NCBI RefSeq assembly: GCF_910592395.1
Contig: NC_088322.1
Coordinates: 13,201,431 to 13,265,430, forward strand
DNA length: 64,000 bases
Source: Lineus longissimus
Lineage: Eukaryota; Nemertea; Pilidiophora; Heteronemertea; Lineidae
Reading direction: 5' to 3'
Shown here: positions 1-10,922 of the stretch, one piece after another
Layout of the letters: every line of letters begins with the position of its first letter
How positions within the stretch are numbered: position 1 is the first letter of the stretch
Notes under the pieces: generated by a model
Database searches by the model: none
Told to the model about the DNA's origin: nothing
The model's input: the letters and a program-made list of their open reading frames with translations, nothing else
Program-made: the position numbers and the translations under genes

Positions 1-1211
1 GCTGCAAAAATGATTACCAGTATTAACTCGTGCTTTATACTGTTAGTAGGCATACATGTACAGCTCTCTTGTCTCAAAGCCTGTTTCCCCAGTCTATTAC
101 AGAAACCTTTCTGTTGAAACCAAGGAGTGTGACACTTGGCCATTTCAGGCTAGTTAAAAAAGTACCAGCTCAGACTCAAACCCATGACCTCATGGTCACA
201 AGCCAGCTCTCTTCCGCCATGGCATCAGGCTTCCCACTCTAGTTTCTGTCTATGGCCATTTCATTCAAATCATTGAGAGTAAATCACCTGGAAAATATTC
301 GGTCATAAACTAGAGCATCACAAAAAACATGCATTTCTTTTTTTCTGCATAACCCAGGGCTCTTGGGAAACCTTTCCCTTTTCCTGTGCAATCATGCCAC
401 AATCAGTGGAGTTTTAAGAGGAAAGGGTATTTTACCAGAAAACAAGTTTGTTTTCCTGTTCATAGCTGATTGACCAGCAGAAAATTTGTTGTAAGTCTGC
501 TTTGTTGTTGTCCTTTGAACTTTTAATCTTGCTAGTACCAAGCTGTACCTGTTTTGTGGGATATACGATTTGTGGAAATCTTATGTGGAGTGACGTACAT
601 GTATGTCTTGTTATATCTGCGTTGTGCAATGAAATGTCAAACTGGTTTGATGTTTGGCCTGTCGCAGTGATGACTGACCTCATTGCAGAATGATTTTATT
701 GTGATCAACACGGTGATTAGATGATCGTTGCCTGTATCTGCACTAAAAATCGCCTGTTTGTGGCATTATTGTGATGTCAATTCTCGTGACGATTAAGTAT
801 TTATGCCAGTTTTCTCCTGGCCTTGTCTGTGTGCATACGTCCAACTGAGGCAATTACTCCTGGATGAGTATTGTGATTGATTTCATTTAGGGGATATTGA
901 GGTGTGATTGTCTTCCTATGGAAATAACTTGAAGAATGTCCGCAGGAGGCCTATATAGCTCTTCCAGTCCTCCTATGATACAGTCACCCTGCTCAACTCG
1001 CATTCAATACGACCTTGGTATGCAAGTGGCCACATGAGTATTAAACCAATCAAACCTTGAGTAGCATGCTTTCATTGACATTGATGAAAAGGCATCCGGC
1101 CGTTGTCCCAGCTGCTGTTGTTTCCAAAGAAATGGATCAACATCGGATGACATTTCAAAAACCTGGGGTCACAGCACTTACATTTTCATTTCATTAAAAG
1201 TGTATATATTC

Positions 1212-1388
1212 AATGAAACCTCCCTCAGCAGGCACCTCTCTACAAAGGACAACCTCACTATTAAGGACATGAATTTTGGTCTCAAGTTTGTAGTTTTCAT
1301 TCAATTCGACCTCTCTAATCAGGACACCTCTCCACAGCACTGGTCAGTCCAGAGAGCGTCCTTAATAGAGAGGTTCTACTGTACATGC
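1212..1388. repeat. Dispersed short element, copy 1
   Basis: This stretch resembles 5507-5675: both contain a cacctct core, a block reading cgacctct or tgacctct then aatcaggacacctct, and an ending aatagagaggttctrctg. In the copy at 5507 the beginning partly mirrors the ending, suggesting terminal inverted repeats. It is likely a degenerate non-autonomous DNA transposon. No coding capacity. Confidence 0.55.
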
Positions 1389-2603
1389 AGATGTAAAACA
1401 AGTATCTTGTTTGCGTGAGCCATGGCTGTGTGAGACATGTAAATATCATCTCCAGCCATTACCAGTTTCACTCACAGACAAGCAATCGTTTTTTGTCGCT
1501 CATCGCAGCAATAATGATATCTGGTAGCAGTATTTTAAAGGCGCTTTAAAAATGGCAAAAAGCATGAAGTAGTCTTTTCTATTGAATAAGAATTGAAGTC
1601 ATTGTCTTCAAATGTTCAAATTGGCACAGCAGCCACTCAACTCTTGGTTCTGTTCGTATATTGCGTATTGTACAATGCAAAACATGTGGTGGAAACATAT
1701 CGATTTTTTAGTCCATTTCACCTCTGACGATAACTTTGTACACACTGCTGCACGTATGTGGCCATATGGCGTAGAATATTTCAAAACACTCAATGCATCT
1801 CCACGCGTTTGAACAGTAGTTTATCGATGCCGTCCTGATCATTAATAACTGTCAATTTGAAAATTGATATGCGCAAAAGTGTATGTGATCAGGTGTAATT
1901 AGGTAAAGTAGTGACATCTGTTTATTATTATTTAACAGATCTCCTTCTGGAAAAAAGACTTTGATATAATCAAAATTAAGTCCTTATAAAATAGTTAGAA
2001 TTCACCTCATGAGGTGTTTGTACCATGTCGGGCAATTTCAAAATAGTGAATTTTAGATTTAAATTTTGCGATATGTATAGGTCAGTAGGCCCATTGCCAA
2101 GTAGGTATATACTTACACTATTGATTGAACATAGGGTTTGTGGTCTGCTCGGCTTGGGCCAGGGCCCACTTGAAGATTTCTCAATTGTTTCTTACCCTTC
2201 GCTTTTTCATATTTGTGAGCTCTGAAAAGTGTTTTGCCAATGTTTTCTTCTATAAGCTGATTTGTGTGGGTTTATAGACGCTTATAGACGTAATTGAAAA
2301 AGGCCTAGAGACATGGCACAGCTGTGTGTAGTTCAATACATTCATGGTCGACGTGGTTATATGCTCTATATGGGCCTACTGTAGGCTTTGTTGACTTTGT
2401 CCAAGTGGAAGTCTTGCGCATATTCTCGGAATTTGCAAAATTACAAAAACGGGATTTTCGGGGAGCATTCGTCAGCCGTGGGTATGCAGGGATAGTGGGC
2501 ACAACACTTGTAATTCTACATGTTGTATATAGACGCATCAACATCTGAACAGGGTTATACTATGAAACACCTCCTATTTGACCATCATGGGTTACTGAAA
2601 TAT

Positions 2604-2824
2604 GTGACTCGCTCTACCAAAACTAGGCGCTTGTCGCATCTGAACTCGACAGGTTGATACGGACTTGTTGTTCATTTCCCTATTGTAGACCTTTTGTGAA
2701 ATCTATTACAAACTGATTTGGTCACATTTCACAAAAGGTCTACAATAGGGAAATGAACAACAAGTCCGTATCAACCTGTCAAGTTCAGATGCGACAAGCG
2801 CCTAGTTTTGGTAGAGCGGGTCAC
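2604..2824. mobile_element. 221-bp palindromic MITE, family A, copy 1
   Basis: Almost the whole element is a perfect-looking inverted repeat: arms of about 100 bp begin GTGACTCGCTCTACC and end GGTAGAGCGGGTCAC, around a short centre near 2700-2720. It is flanked by ATAT on both sides (2600-2603 and 2825-2828), a likely 4-bp target-site duplication. Copies of exactly the same length lie at 41116-41336 and 58223-58443. No ORF of its own, so it is a non-autonomous (MITE-like) element; the superfamily is not assigned. Confidence 0.85.
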
Positions 2825-4410
2825 ATATAGGACATGTACGCAAGCTACCACTGCCGAATTGCTGCCAGAAGCATGCACGTGATTCATTAAGTAACTTCGA
2901 TGCTTTTACGGCCGTTTATAAATTCTTGCTAATACTAGTTTGGTAGTAATTAAAATACGACTTGCCATGAATGTTATCATGGTCCTTTTATCTCTTCACA
3001 ATCTGGTACAAAACAACTTTTTCTTCATCTAATTTATTTTGGTGAGGGCCAGGCTGAACACCAGTCTAGACGCATGTTTGTAGGTTTTTATCGACCACTT
3101 GATATCGTATCGTAAACTTGACCAAAAAATTATGATATGCAAATTTTATCACAAAATAATGCCCCAGCCATGATATATCTTGAGAAAAGTGTACTTATGA
3201 TGAGACAGATACCATGTTGAGATCAACAAAATTCTGCCTTACATGTATTTGGTAACACATGCTGGGCTTAATAAGCCGCTTCCCTATTGTCTGCTCCTCT
3301 CAATCCACCTACTCAGCTGAATTTCATTCTGTACATTACATATTTTACCGTATTTTACCTAAAGATATTATTCTACCTTATTGAACTTTTACTGATTCAC
3401 TCATCCGAACACATAAACCACTGTTTGGTATAGGCAATGCAAGTCATATGATTTTACTCAACAATGACGAAGATTGTGTCTTTTGCTGTGGGATGTTTGA
3501 GTGCCAATACATGTAGTTCTCGTAAGGAGGTATTTATCTTTCGTTTGATAACTCACTTCCAAAACCACATAGATCGCGATGAAAAAAACTGGTTTTTACT
3601 TCCGATTCTCTTTGGTGAAAAGGCCAAGGGCTCGTGGGAATTTAGAGCATAGCATTCTCCACAGGCATTTGCCCATGAAATTATTTTGAAATATCGCTAA
3701 AATGATGTCTGCATATTCAGGTCATGTGAGTGTAATGTTCACAAAATATCGGCAATGTCAACAGCCTTTTCAGTGCACTGATTTTTCAATAGATTCGAGT
3801 TTGGGAAGTTATTGTGATACTTGATGAGTCATTGAAAAGAAATCGAATAAAAATATAAAATATATTGAATGCACACTCTAAGGTATCTTCAGGTTTTCTT
3901 GGGGCATGGTGCAAACTTTGTGAGAAGGGCTGCCGTTAAACGACCTAATTATTTGCTCATTCTGAGCAGCGCGGGGTATCAACAGTCCTCGGTCGAAGCG
4001 CGTTGTATCGGGAACGAAAAGAGATCCATGGCTGGTCAGATACGTGACAATGGACGTGAGATTTTTGTTGCTGAGACATGCGGTATCGCTGCAATGAGCA
4101 AAATCGCTGGGTACTCTCTTCTTCCTCCCATGAGCTTAATTGTCACGCAAACGAACAATCACTGTGACAACAGTCATGACAGCATGATGATTACAATTTA
4201 ACCATTTGGCAGGTGCATTTCAACGACACTCATCATGTTTACAAGGCTCCTTCAGACATCACAGTGTCATTCTTTGTTTGTGCGGCGCTTTGTAAGGTTT
4301 ACGCTCCTTCACGATTTGGCGTAACTACTAGTGAGGTTTACTCAGTGAACTAGCCACAACTACGCACTCACTATAACTCGCTTTATCTTTTCCCATATTT
4401 CTCGTTTCAG

Positions 4411-7400
4411 ATCAAGATCCAGAGATTTCTGAGGTCTTGAACGACATCAAGCAGAACTTGGCAAAAGGACTGCGGCAATCTGCGCGCAATAAAAAACAGA
4501 ATGCGACAAGTCCGGCTGGTCCGGTGACCAATGAACTTCGGGTGAAATGTGAATATCAGGAAGAAAAACGGTAAGCAGTTGTTCTTTTACGATATCTCAA
4601 GGAGGGTTAGGCAGATCACTGACTTTTCTATCAAAGAGACCAATTGATTCAAGCTTCTAGAAGTTAGAATTGTTCTGATGATTAGACTTGTTACGTGTCA
4701 CCGAAAGTCACTTCTTCTGCAGCTGGAATTTGGTTGTGGAGGAGGGGGGAAAATCCTGCGTAAAACACATGCCAGCTCATTCAGCGTGTTCGGTTTGGCT
4801 ACACACTGATCATGTTGATCCTCTGTGTGCGATGAATGGGCAATACAGTTATTTAAGCTCCTCAACTTTTCATTGATCTTCTTCAATGATCCACTGACCT
4901 TAATCAATCAAAAGTGGACTACCTGTCTATTCAGACTCTGTCAGACTGAAAAAAAATCTGATTTTAGATATTACTAATTGTATTGGAATGTCCATGTGTA
5001 CATTTGAATAAAATCACTTTGAAGTGCTCGGTAAATATGTCTGTTTCAGGTTGCCGATGGCAACCACTGTCAACAGTATCGATCCTTCACGGAAATTTGA
5101 GCCTGGTTCGAAACGTCGGCTCTGTCCTTTATGGCACAATCGGCAGGGTTTGTGTTTACTGAGAAACGTGTATCTTTGGGTATCCACAGGGGCATAGATA
5201 TATTCATCATGGTCAGTGTCCCTTTTAGCTACTCACAGTGCCAACAACATGTAGAGTGTCATGAACCGAATCACGTTAATGGATTTTTTTCGTTTCATTT
5301 TAGGATCATCCAGATTCAGTCTCCCATTCGCTACAGTGATCTCCTCAATAAAATCAAGCAGTATTATGGTTCGGCGTTGTGTATACACTACCCCATATCA
5401 GATGGTGAAGTAAGTTACACCACATCTTCTGGTTTCTTTTTCCCTACGTTCTCTCTTTAGTTTCATGCCGCTACGTTTGTGCTCCAATTGGTGTTATTTC
5501 TATACAGTTGGACCTGTCTTGGCAGACACCTCCAAATAGCAGACCCTCTCTATCAGGGATTCTCAATTTGTTCCAGAGAAGCCAATTTCTATTCAAGTTG
5601 ACCTCTGTAATCAGGACACCTCTATTGGACAGAATTTGTCAGGCCCAAGGGTGTCCCTAATAGAGAGGTTCTGCTGAAGTTACTCCGTCTTGGGTCATCG
5701 GTGGAGTCTCAAGCTAATCATGTTTGTCACTTCAATCTTTAGCTTACCTTGGCAAAGGCACCACGGTCACAAAAAGTCTTATCTACCTCGCTGCCTTTAG
5801 GCATGTTAGGGAAAATTTGGATTTTATCCTGTGCCGCTTTACTGATTGCATTCGATTATATTTTGTTCTAGTGCTACATTCCAATACGAAATCAGGATGA
5901 GTTAGAACAAGCAATATCACTATGGGAGCGCAGCGAGTACAAGCGTAGCCTCCGGGTTAAGCTCAGCCGGGAAGAGGACGGCCTAGATGGGGGCATCCAG
6001 TCAATCCAGGCCAAGGATCTCTTCAAAGGCAATGTAAGTGTTGAGATCTTTAGGGGGTTGGGGCGGTCAGTGATTGTGAACAGAGCCAAGCGGAGGAAAG
6101 CAGTGTGGGGTGTGGGGGAGTAGTCAATCCAGTCCAAGATCTCTTCAGAAGCAGTGTGAGAATTTTAAATTGAATAAAATCAATTATAAACAGATATAAA
6201 CATAAACATCACCTGATGCTGTGGTTGGTTTGAAATTTGACCCTCCTCCTACATACGCTGTATTTAATGATTTCCTGATTCATATTTTTTTCAGGGAAAT
6301 GGGGAAACGTCTCGGCCTCAAGGTGGTGAAGCAAAAGGCAGCAGTCCGACGAAACAGAGCACGCCCGGCCGATACTCGCCACCCCCTGGGACCATATCAC
6401 CGAAAGAAATACGCAATTTGCAGCACAGTAGTTCGTTCTCTTCATCAACAGGGGGCGGCGAGTTCATACCGGAGGAGGTCGCGGAGGATGCGTGTGGCGT
6501 CGGCCCATATCCGGTGACAAGTCCGGACGGCTCGTTAGCAAGTAGTCGCACCTCCCTTGATAGTAGTTATCTCACTAGTACAAGCAGCATGTAAGTCTTT
6601 CTCTAAGTCCTTATATAGGTGGTGCCGTCATCGTGAACATGGCCAGCTATGGTCTCTCCATCTTGGAGTATAAGTTGGGTGCAAGTTTTCCCTCTGATGT
6701 AAGCCTACAATAGACCAGCATCATATCCAGTAGGAGTGATGCTGCTGGTACCTCAGTGTTACAAAATCATTGATAATGCTCTCCTGATGAACCATTCTGT
6801 GTCGCCCAGAAGATTTCAACCAACCAAATTTGCTTTTCAGAGACACATATCCATTCCGAGGAAAGGGCGGCCGGCGGAGTGTGGCATCAGACACAACGTA
6901 TGAAGAGATGATGGGTGAGTAGAGACTTGGAGCCATTGTCTCCCTGTTGAAAACTGATTTCCACGGAAAACAAAAGCAGTTTCTTCTGAGTTAGAGTTAA
7001 CTCTTAGCCTTACTCGTACCTGTATATCTATGAGAGTTTCTGGACTTAGTGATCATTTCTGGCTTATACCCTGTATAATCTGGGAGACCGGTTCTCATTT
7101 TGACCATTTTGGATGATTGGAAGTGCATTGTGTTAATAATCATGCAGTTGACTTTCAGTGTGAAGTTGAACAGAAGTTACATTTATTCAACGAAAAATAT
7201 AAGATATTTTTGGTTGTTTCCAGCCCAAGAACGAGACTATCCCAAGGGTGGCACCTATCCCTCTCGGTACAGAAATACAACAGCACCCGAAAAGGAGGGC
7301 CGGAAAACATTCCCGTTTCGTCACAGAGGACCCGAAATGGAGAACCGCTACGGCCATCACTTCGGTGGTGCGGGCAGCGAGAGGTCACTGAGCACGAGCA

Positions 7401-10400
7401 GCAGCAGCAGTGGTTTGGCGCATGATCTGGATTCGCCAGATCAGGGTCGGCGCCGCCGGGAAAGTAAGCACACAAGTCAGTTTCCCGATTGTAGATTTTA
7501 ATTTCATTTTAGTTTGGTGCTGGCATTGGCAGGAATTGTATTCGGTTCGAAGAGGTCCCAGCTAACTTTTCCTCACTAATTACTGTCATTAACCCATCCA
7601 TCACAGACAGACACTTTAGGTCCCTAGAAGTTGGTCTAGACTATTCCCAGGGCCTAATGAAGTTGATTGGTCCCCCAGATCAGTCCTCTTGACTATTCAA
7701 CCCTATGGAACATCTGGAGAGTGAGTAATCACAACGGTTGTGCAGACTTAATGGAGTCAATCGAAGCTTGAGCTTGGTTGTTGTGTAAGAAATCATTTTA
7801 TATCTATGGAGAAAGAAACAGTGAGCGGTGTATTTATGTGGGGCAAGGGGGGGGGGTAGTTGACAATGGTGGTGAAAAAACAAAAGATCAATGAGAATGT
7901 CTTTTTAAGATAGGCCTCAAAATCTGATTGAAAATCAGATAAAAGTTTGGTGAGTTCGCCTTCTTGCCAATGTCAGCATCTAAACTGCACCCTGCACCCA
8001 ATTTTCTTTCTTTACTGCACCATTAGTTGAGTAGGCCTGCATTTTAATAATCATGCGTCATACTGTCCAATAAGTTTTCTTAATTCTGTTCCAAACTGTA
8101 GAAATTTGCATGCACGCGGTTAGTTTAGTCTTGTGCTAACCACCTGGATTTCTTTCATTATCAGCTGTTATCGTCATGTCGTTATCCCATACTTTCGAAT
8201 CCTAACTGTAGTGTAGGTTAGCGCTCATTTTACCCTGCTAATTGTCATTTAGTTTTATCCCAGTGAACCTTAGCTGGAGGTCCCATAACTGACCGATCTA
8301 CATGTGATCACCAGAAAAACTTGTTAAATTGGTTATTTTGTCAGAAGCAGGAGTTGAAATTGTCTCAGGATATTTTGACCAACTGAATGGTCTTTGACAC
8401 TCTAAGGAGTAAGAGTCCAAAATTTACTGAAGCATTTTTAAACCATTGCATGAACAATAAAGAGGCCTCACAAAACTGTTAAAAAAACAATCATTGCCGA
8501 CTTTTCTGGTGGTCACATGACTTGACATCTCGTACTTTTTGCTCATGAACTTCCCGTCCTATTTCAGCTCCGCGTGCCCCGACCAACTGGAAGAAAGGCC
8601 GGTTATTAGGTGCTGGTGCGTTCGGTCAGGTATTCCTGTGTTATGACGCCGACACAGGAAGAGAGCTGGCCGTGAAACAAGTTGTGGTCAGCGCTATAAA
8701 TGCTGAAATCTCAAAGGTATGTGTAACAAAACAGAATCTTGTGAAAATAGGTGGCGTTCACGTTGTCACTTATCATGTTTCACTTGTCACGAATTAACTG
8801 ACTTAGGCTAGAAAACACGACGTGAGCATGAAAAGTGACCTCGTGAATCATATGTCGCCAGCCCTTTGAAAATGACTTGTTCGTTCTTAAAGTCACACAT
8901 GAAAAGGGAGCAGTGATACGTTACATGTAAATTGAAAACTCTCTATGTAATCACAGCCTCAAGTGTATCATTGCAGTACTTTAGTAAAAGAGAGTATGGT
9001 TTGTTATACAAGGGACTTAGTATTGATGTTGGACTGTATCATCAAATTCAACTTTGTTTTTTTCAGGAAATGCGAGCCTTGGAGGCCGAAATCCAACTCT
9101 TGAAGAATCTTCAACATGATCGTATAGTACAGTATTATGGATCCTTCCAAGACGACAAAATTTTATCCATTTTCATGGAATATATGCCTGGGGTAGGTAT
9201 TGTGATTTTTGCGTTGAACTCGCTTATGAGGGTCTCGGTGGGATTGAAAATTGTTGTCTTAATTTGGCAAACTTGCCTCATCATAGGTGTCATTACAAAA
9301 ACTTCTCAATCTAAATTTCAGGGCTCGGTGAAAGATGAATTACGTAACTATGGTGCTCTGACTGAGAAAGTCACTCGGAAATACACTGCCCAAATTCTGC
9401 ATGGTGTGATCTACCTACATCAACATATGATTGTACACAGGGATGTAAAATGTAAGTAGAATTGTTGACATTTCTCAAGTGATGTAAAGAGCGACTCCCT
9501 CTGACAGTGTCTATTGCTTTATTGGTGTCAGGTTTCTGCCAGCATTACAAGTCAGGCCTTTCAATTACGTGGAGACCTCTACACCCTGTCTTTTTTTAGC
9601 CTATTTTGGGGACATGTTTTTTTGCTTCTTAGCTTAATTTGGGGACATTTCATCGCGCAAATTTGCCTGAACAGCGACGTCATAAATCAAAGTTAGTGAC
9701 TGATGTCACCACATACACCTGAAAAATCATAATTTTTAGGGTAAAACTATAAAATTAGGCCATTTGGATGAGATTTGATTAGGGGTCAAAAAACGCTTCA
9801 GGGGGTCATATTATTTTAAAAAAAAAAAAAAAAAAAAAGACCTAATTTGGGGACATCCTGTACAACCTACACCGTTATACGGTGTAGGAATCATGTAATT
9901 GAGAGGCCTGCAAGTACCAGAGTTCTGGCCCTACGTGTCACCTCCTCCAGCTACTGGTAAAAAAAATGGTATTATAGGTTTATGCTGTTTATCTTCAGGT
10001 GCGAATATCCTTCGCGATTCAATCGGAAACATCAAACTTGCAGACTTTGGAGCTTCAAAACGCCTCCACACGATCTGTCCATCGATGGGCCTCAAGTCGG
10101 TCACTGGGACGCCGTACTATATGTCTCCTGAGGTCATCAACGGAGATGGCTACGGAAGGAAGGCTGACGTGTGGTAAGATGTCTAATGTGGTGCAGGTTA
10201 GGCCGAAGTTACATACACCTCATTCGTTCATTTCCCAGGACTCATTTTCCCCTTTTGCTTTCGTTCCCCTGTAAAAGCACGGCCTTGTGACGTGCATTCA
10301 CCGAGGAATGAAAGAAAAACCCGGAAAGTGACTCGTGGTAAATGAACGAATGAGGTCTATGTAACTTCGGCCTTACAGGCCTCACAACTCTTTCATCGAT

Positions 10401-10922
10401 CATGCAAAGCCTGAAGGCGTTTCGCAGTGTTTGTCTCCATGACACAAAAACTGCTAAATCACTAAAGTAAGAGATTTTGTCCCCTCAACATGTTGAAGAT
10501 TATCAGAACTGGTTGTGTGTACACAAGTGTGGCTATGCAATGTACTTCAGTTTAAGTGGTCCAGGTGAAGTTGCGCCACTTAAACGTCCCTGAACTTTAC
10601 ATGTTGAGTACGGTAGTTTGTTGTCCTTGTGGGTCCTGAATGGTTTGCACGAATTCACTTAATATACCTATATTTTCAATCTTTCAGGAGTGTAGGCTGT
10701 ACAGTCGTGGAAATGTTGACGAAAGCACCGCCATGGGCCGAGTTCGAGGGAATGGCCGCCATTTTCAAAATAGCTATGTCTGATCATCCAAAATACGAGC
10801 TGCCAGGTCATGTGACACCCGTGGCTGTAGACTTTCTAAAATTAACATTTAAAAAATCACCGTCAGAACGACCGACTGCCGAGGACTTATATCGGCATGA
10901 ATTCTGTACGGAGCAGCTGTAG
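4411..10922 (+). CDS. MAP3K2/3: MAP3K2/3-type (MEKK2/MEKK3) serine/threonine kinase, 5' end missing
   Basis: Eleven exons read in frame: 4411-4570, 5304-5409, 5872-6033, 6295-6590, 6841-6914, 7224-7463, 8568-8716, 9067-9192, 9322-9451, 9999-10173, 10688-10922 (stop TAG), giving about 616 aa; human MEKK2/3 are about 620. The N-terminal exons encode a PB1 domain ([14 protein letters not shown] onward), followed by a linker with family signatures [24 protein letters not shown] and RSLSTSS. The kinase domain has the glycine loop GAGAFGQV, catalytic lysine in ELAVKQV, HRDVK, DFG, and [12 protein letters not shown]. In animals these kinases phosphorylate MKK5/MKK4/7-class kinases upstream of ERK5, JNK and p38, the PB1 domain pairing with MEK5. 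The first exon begins in mid-codon (phase 1), so the initiator exon, perhaps only a few codons, is upstream. An invertebrate single-copy ancestor of both vertebrate paralogues is the likely identity. Confidence 0.95.
5507..5675. repeat. Dispersed short element, copy 2 (intron of MAP3K gene)
   Basis: Shares order and wording of its blocks with 1212-1388. The start (acagttggacctgtcttgg) and end (aatagagaggttctgctg) are imperfect inverted repeats of each other. It lies in the intron between exons 5304-5409 and 5872-6033. Confidence 0.55.
6122..6161 (+). repeat. Partial duplicate of a MAP3K exon end and its splice donor
   Basis: About 40 bp here (gtcaatccagtccaagatct followed by cttcagaagcagtgtgag) closely repeat the end of the exon 5872-6033 plus its donor (gtcaatccaggccaaggatc followed by tcttcaaaggcaatgtaag), about 120 bp downstream of the original. 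It is intronic, has lost the reading frame of the exon and carries a weaker GTGAG donor. Confidence 0.6.
10201..10372. mobile_element. Harbinger-like MITE, 172 bp
   Basis: Terminal inverted repeats of about 35 bp: left starts GGCCGAAGTTACATA and continues cctcattcgttcattt, right is its complement ending TATGTAACTTCGGCC. TTA flanks it on both sides (10198-10200 and 10373-10375). A 3-bp TWA duplication with GG-starting ends is typical of PIF/Harbinger elements (established knowledge). It sits in an intron only 27 bp after the exon ending at 10173. Confidence 0.75.

Larger units (their letters stand above)
1..4410. other. Upstream region / first intron of the MAP3K gene
   Basis: No convincing coding exon was recognised here. 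The kinase gene's first recognisable exon starts at 4411 in the middle of a codon, so an initiator exon must lie in this stretch or further left. The stretch holds a 221-bp palindromic element (2604-2824) and one copy of a dispersed terminal-repeat element (about 1212-1388). Around 165-240 there is a weak tRNA-like B-box on the minus strand (complement of gggttcaaatc type), possibly an old SINE remnant. The short ORFs here have no recognisable protein similarity. Confidence 0.5.

Noticed and set aside
5050-5190. Possible extra MAP3K exon (acceptor ctgtttcag, then [20 protein letters not shown]...)
   Set aside because: The exon 4411-4570 joins exon 5304-5409 in phase and reproduces the family's PB1 strand order (EKR then [14 protein letters not shown]). 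Including this stretch would interrupt the domain and soon meets a stop.
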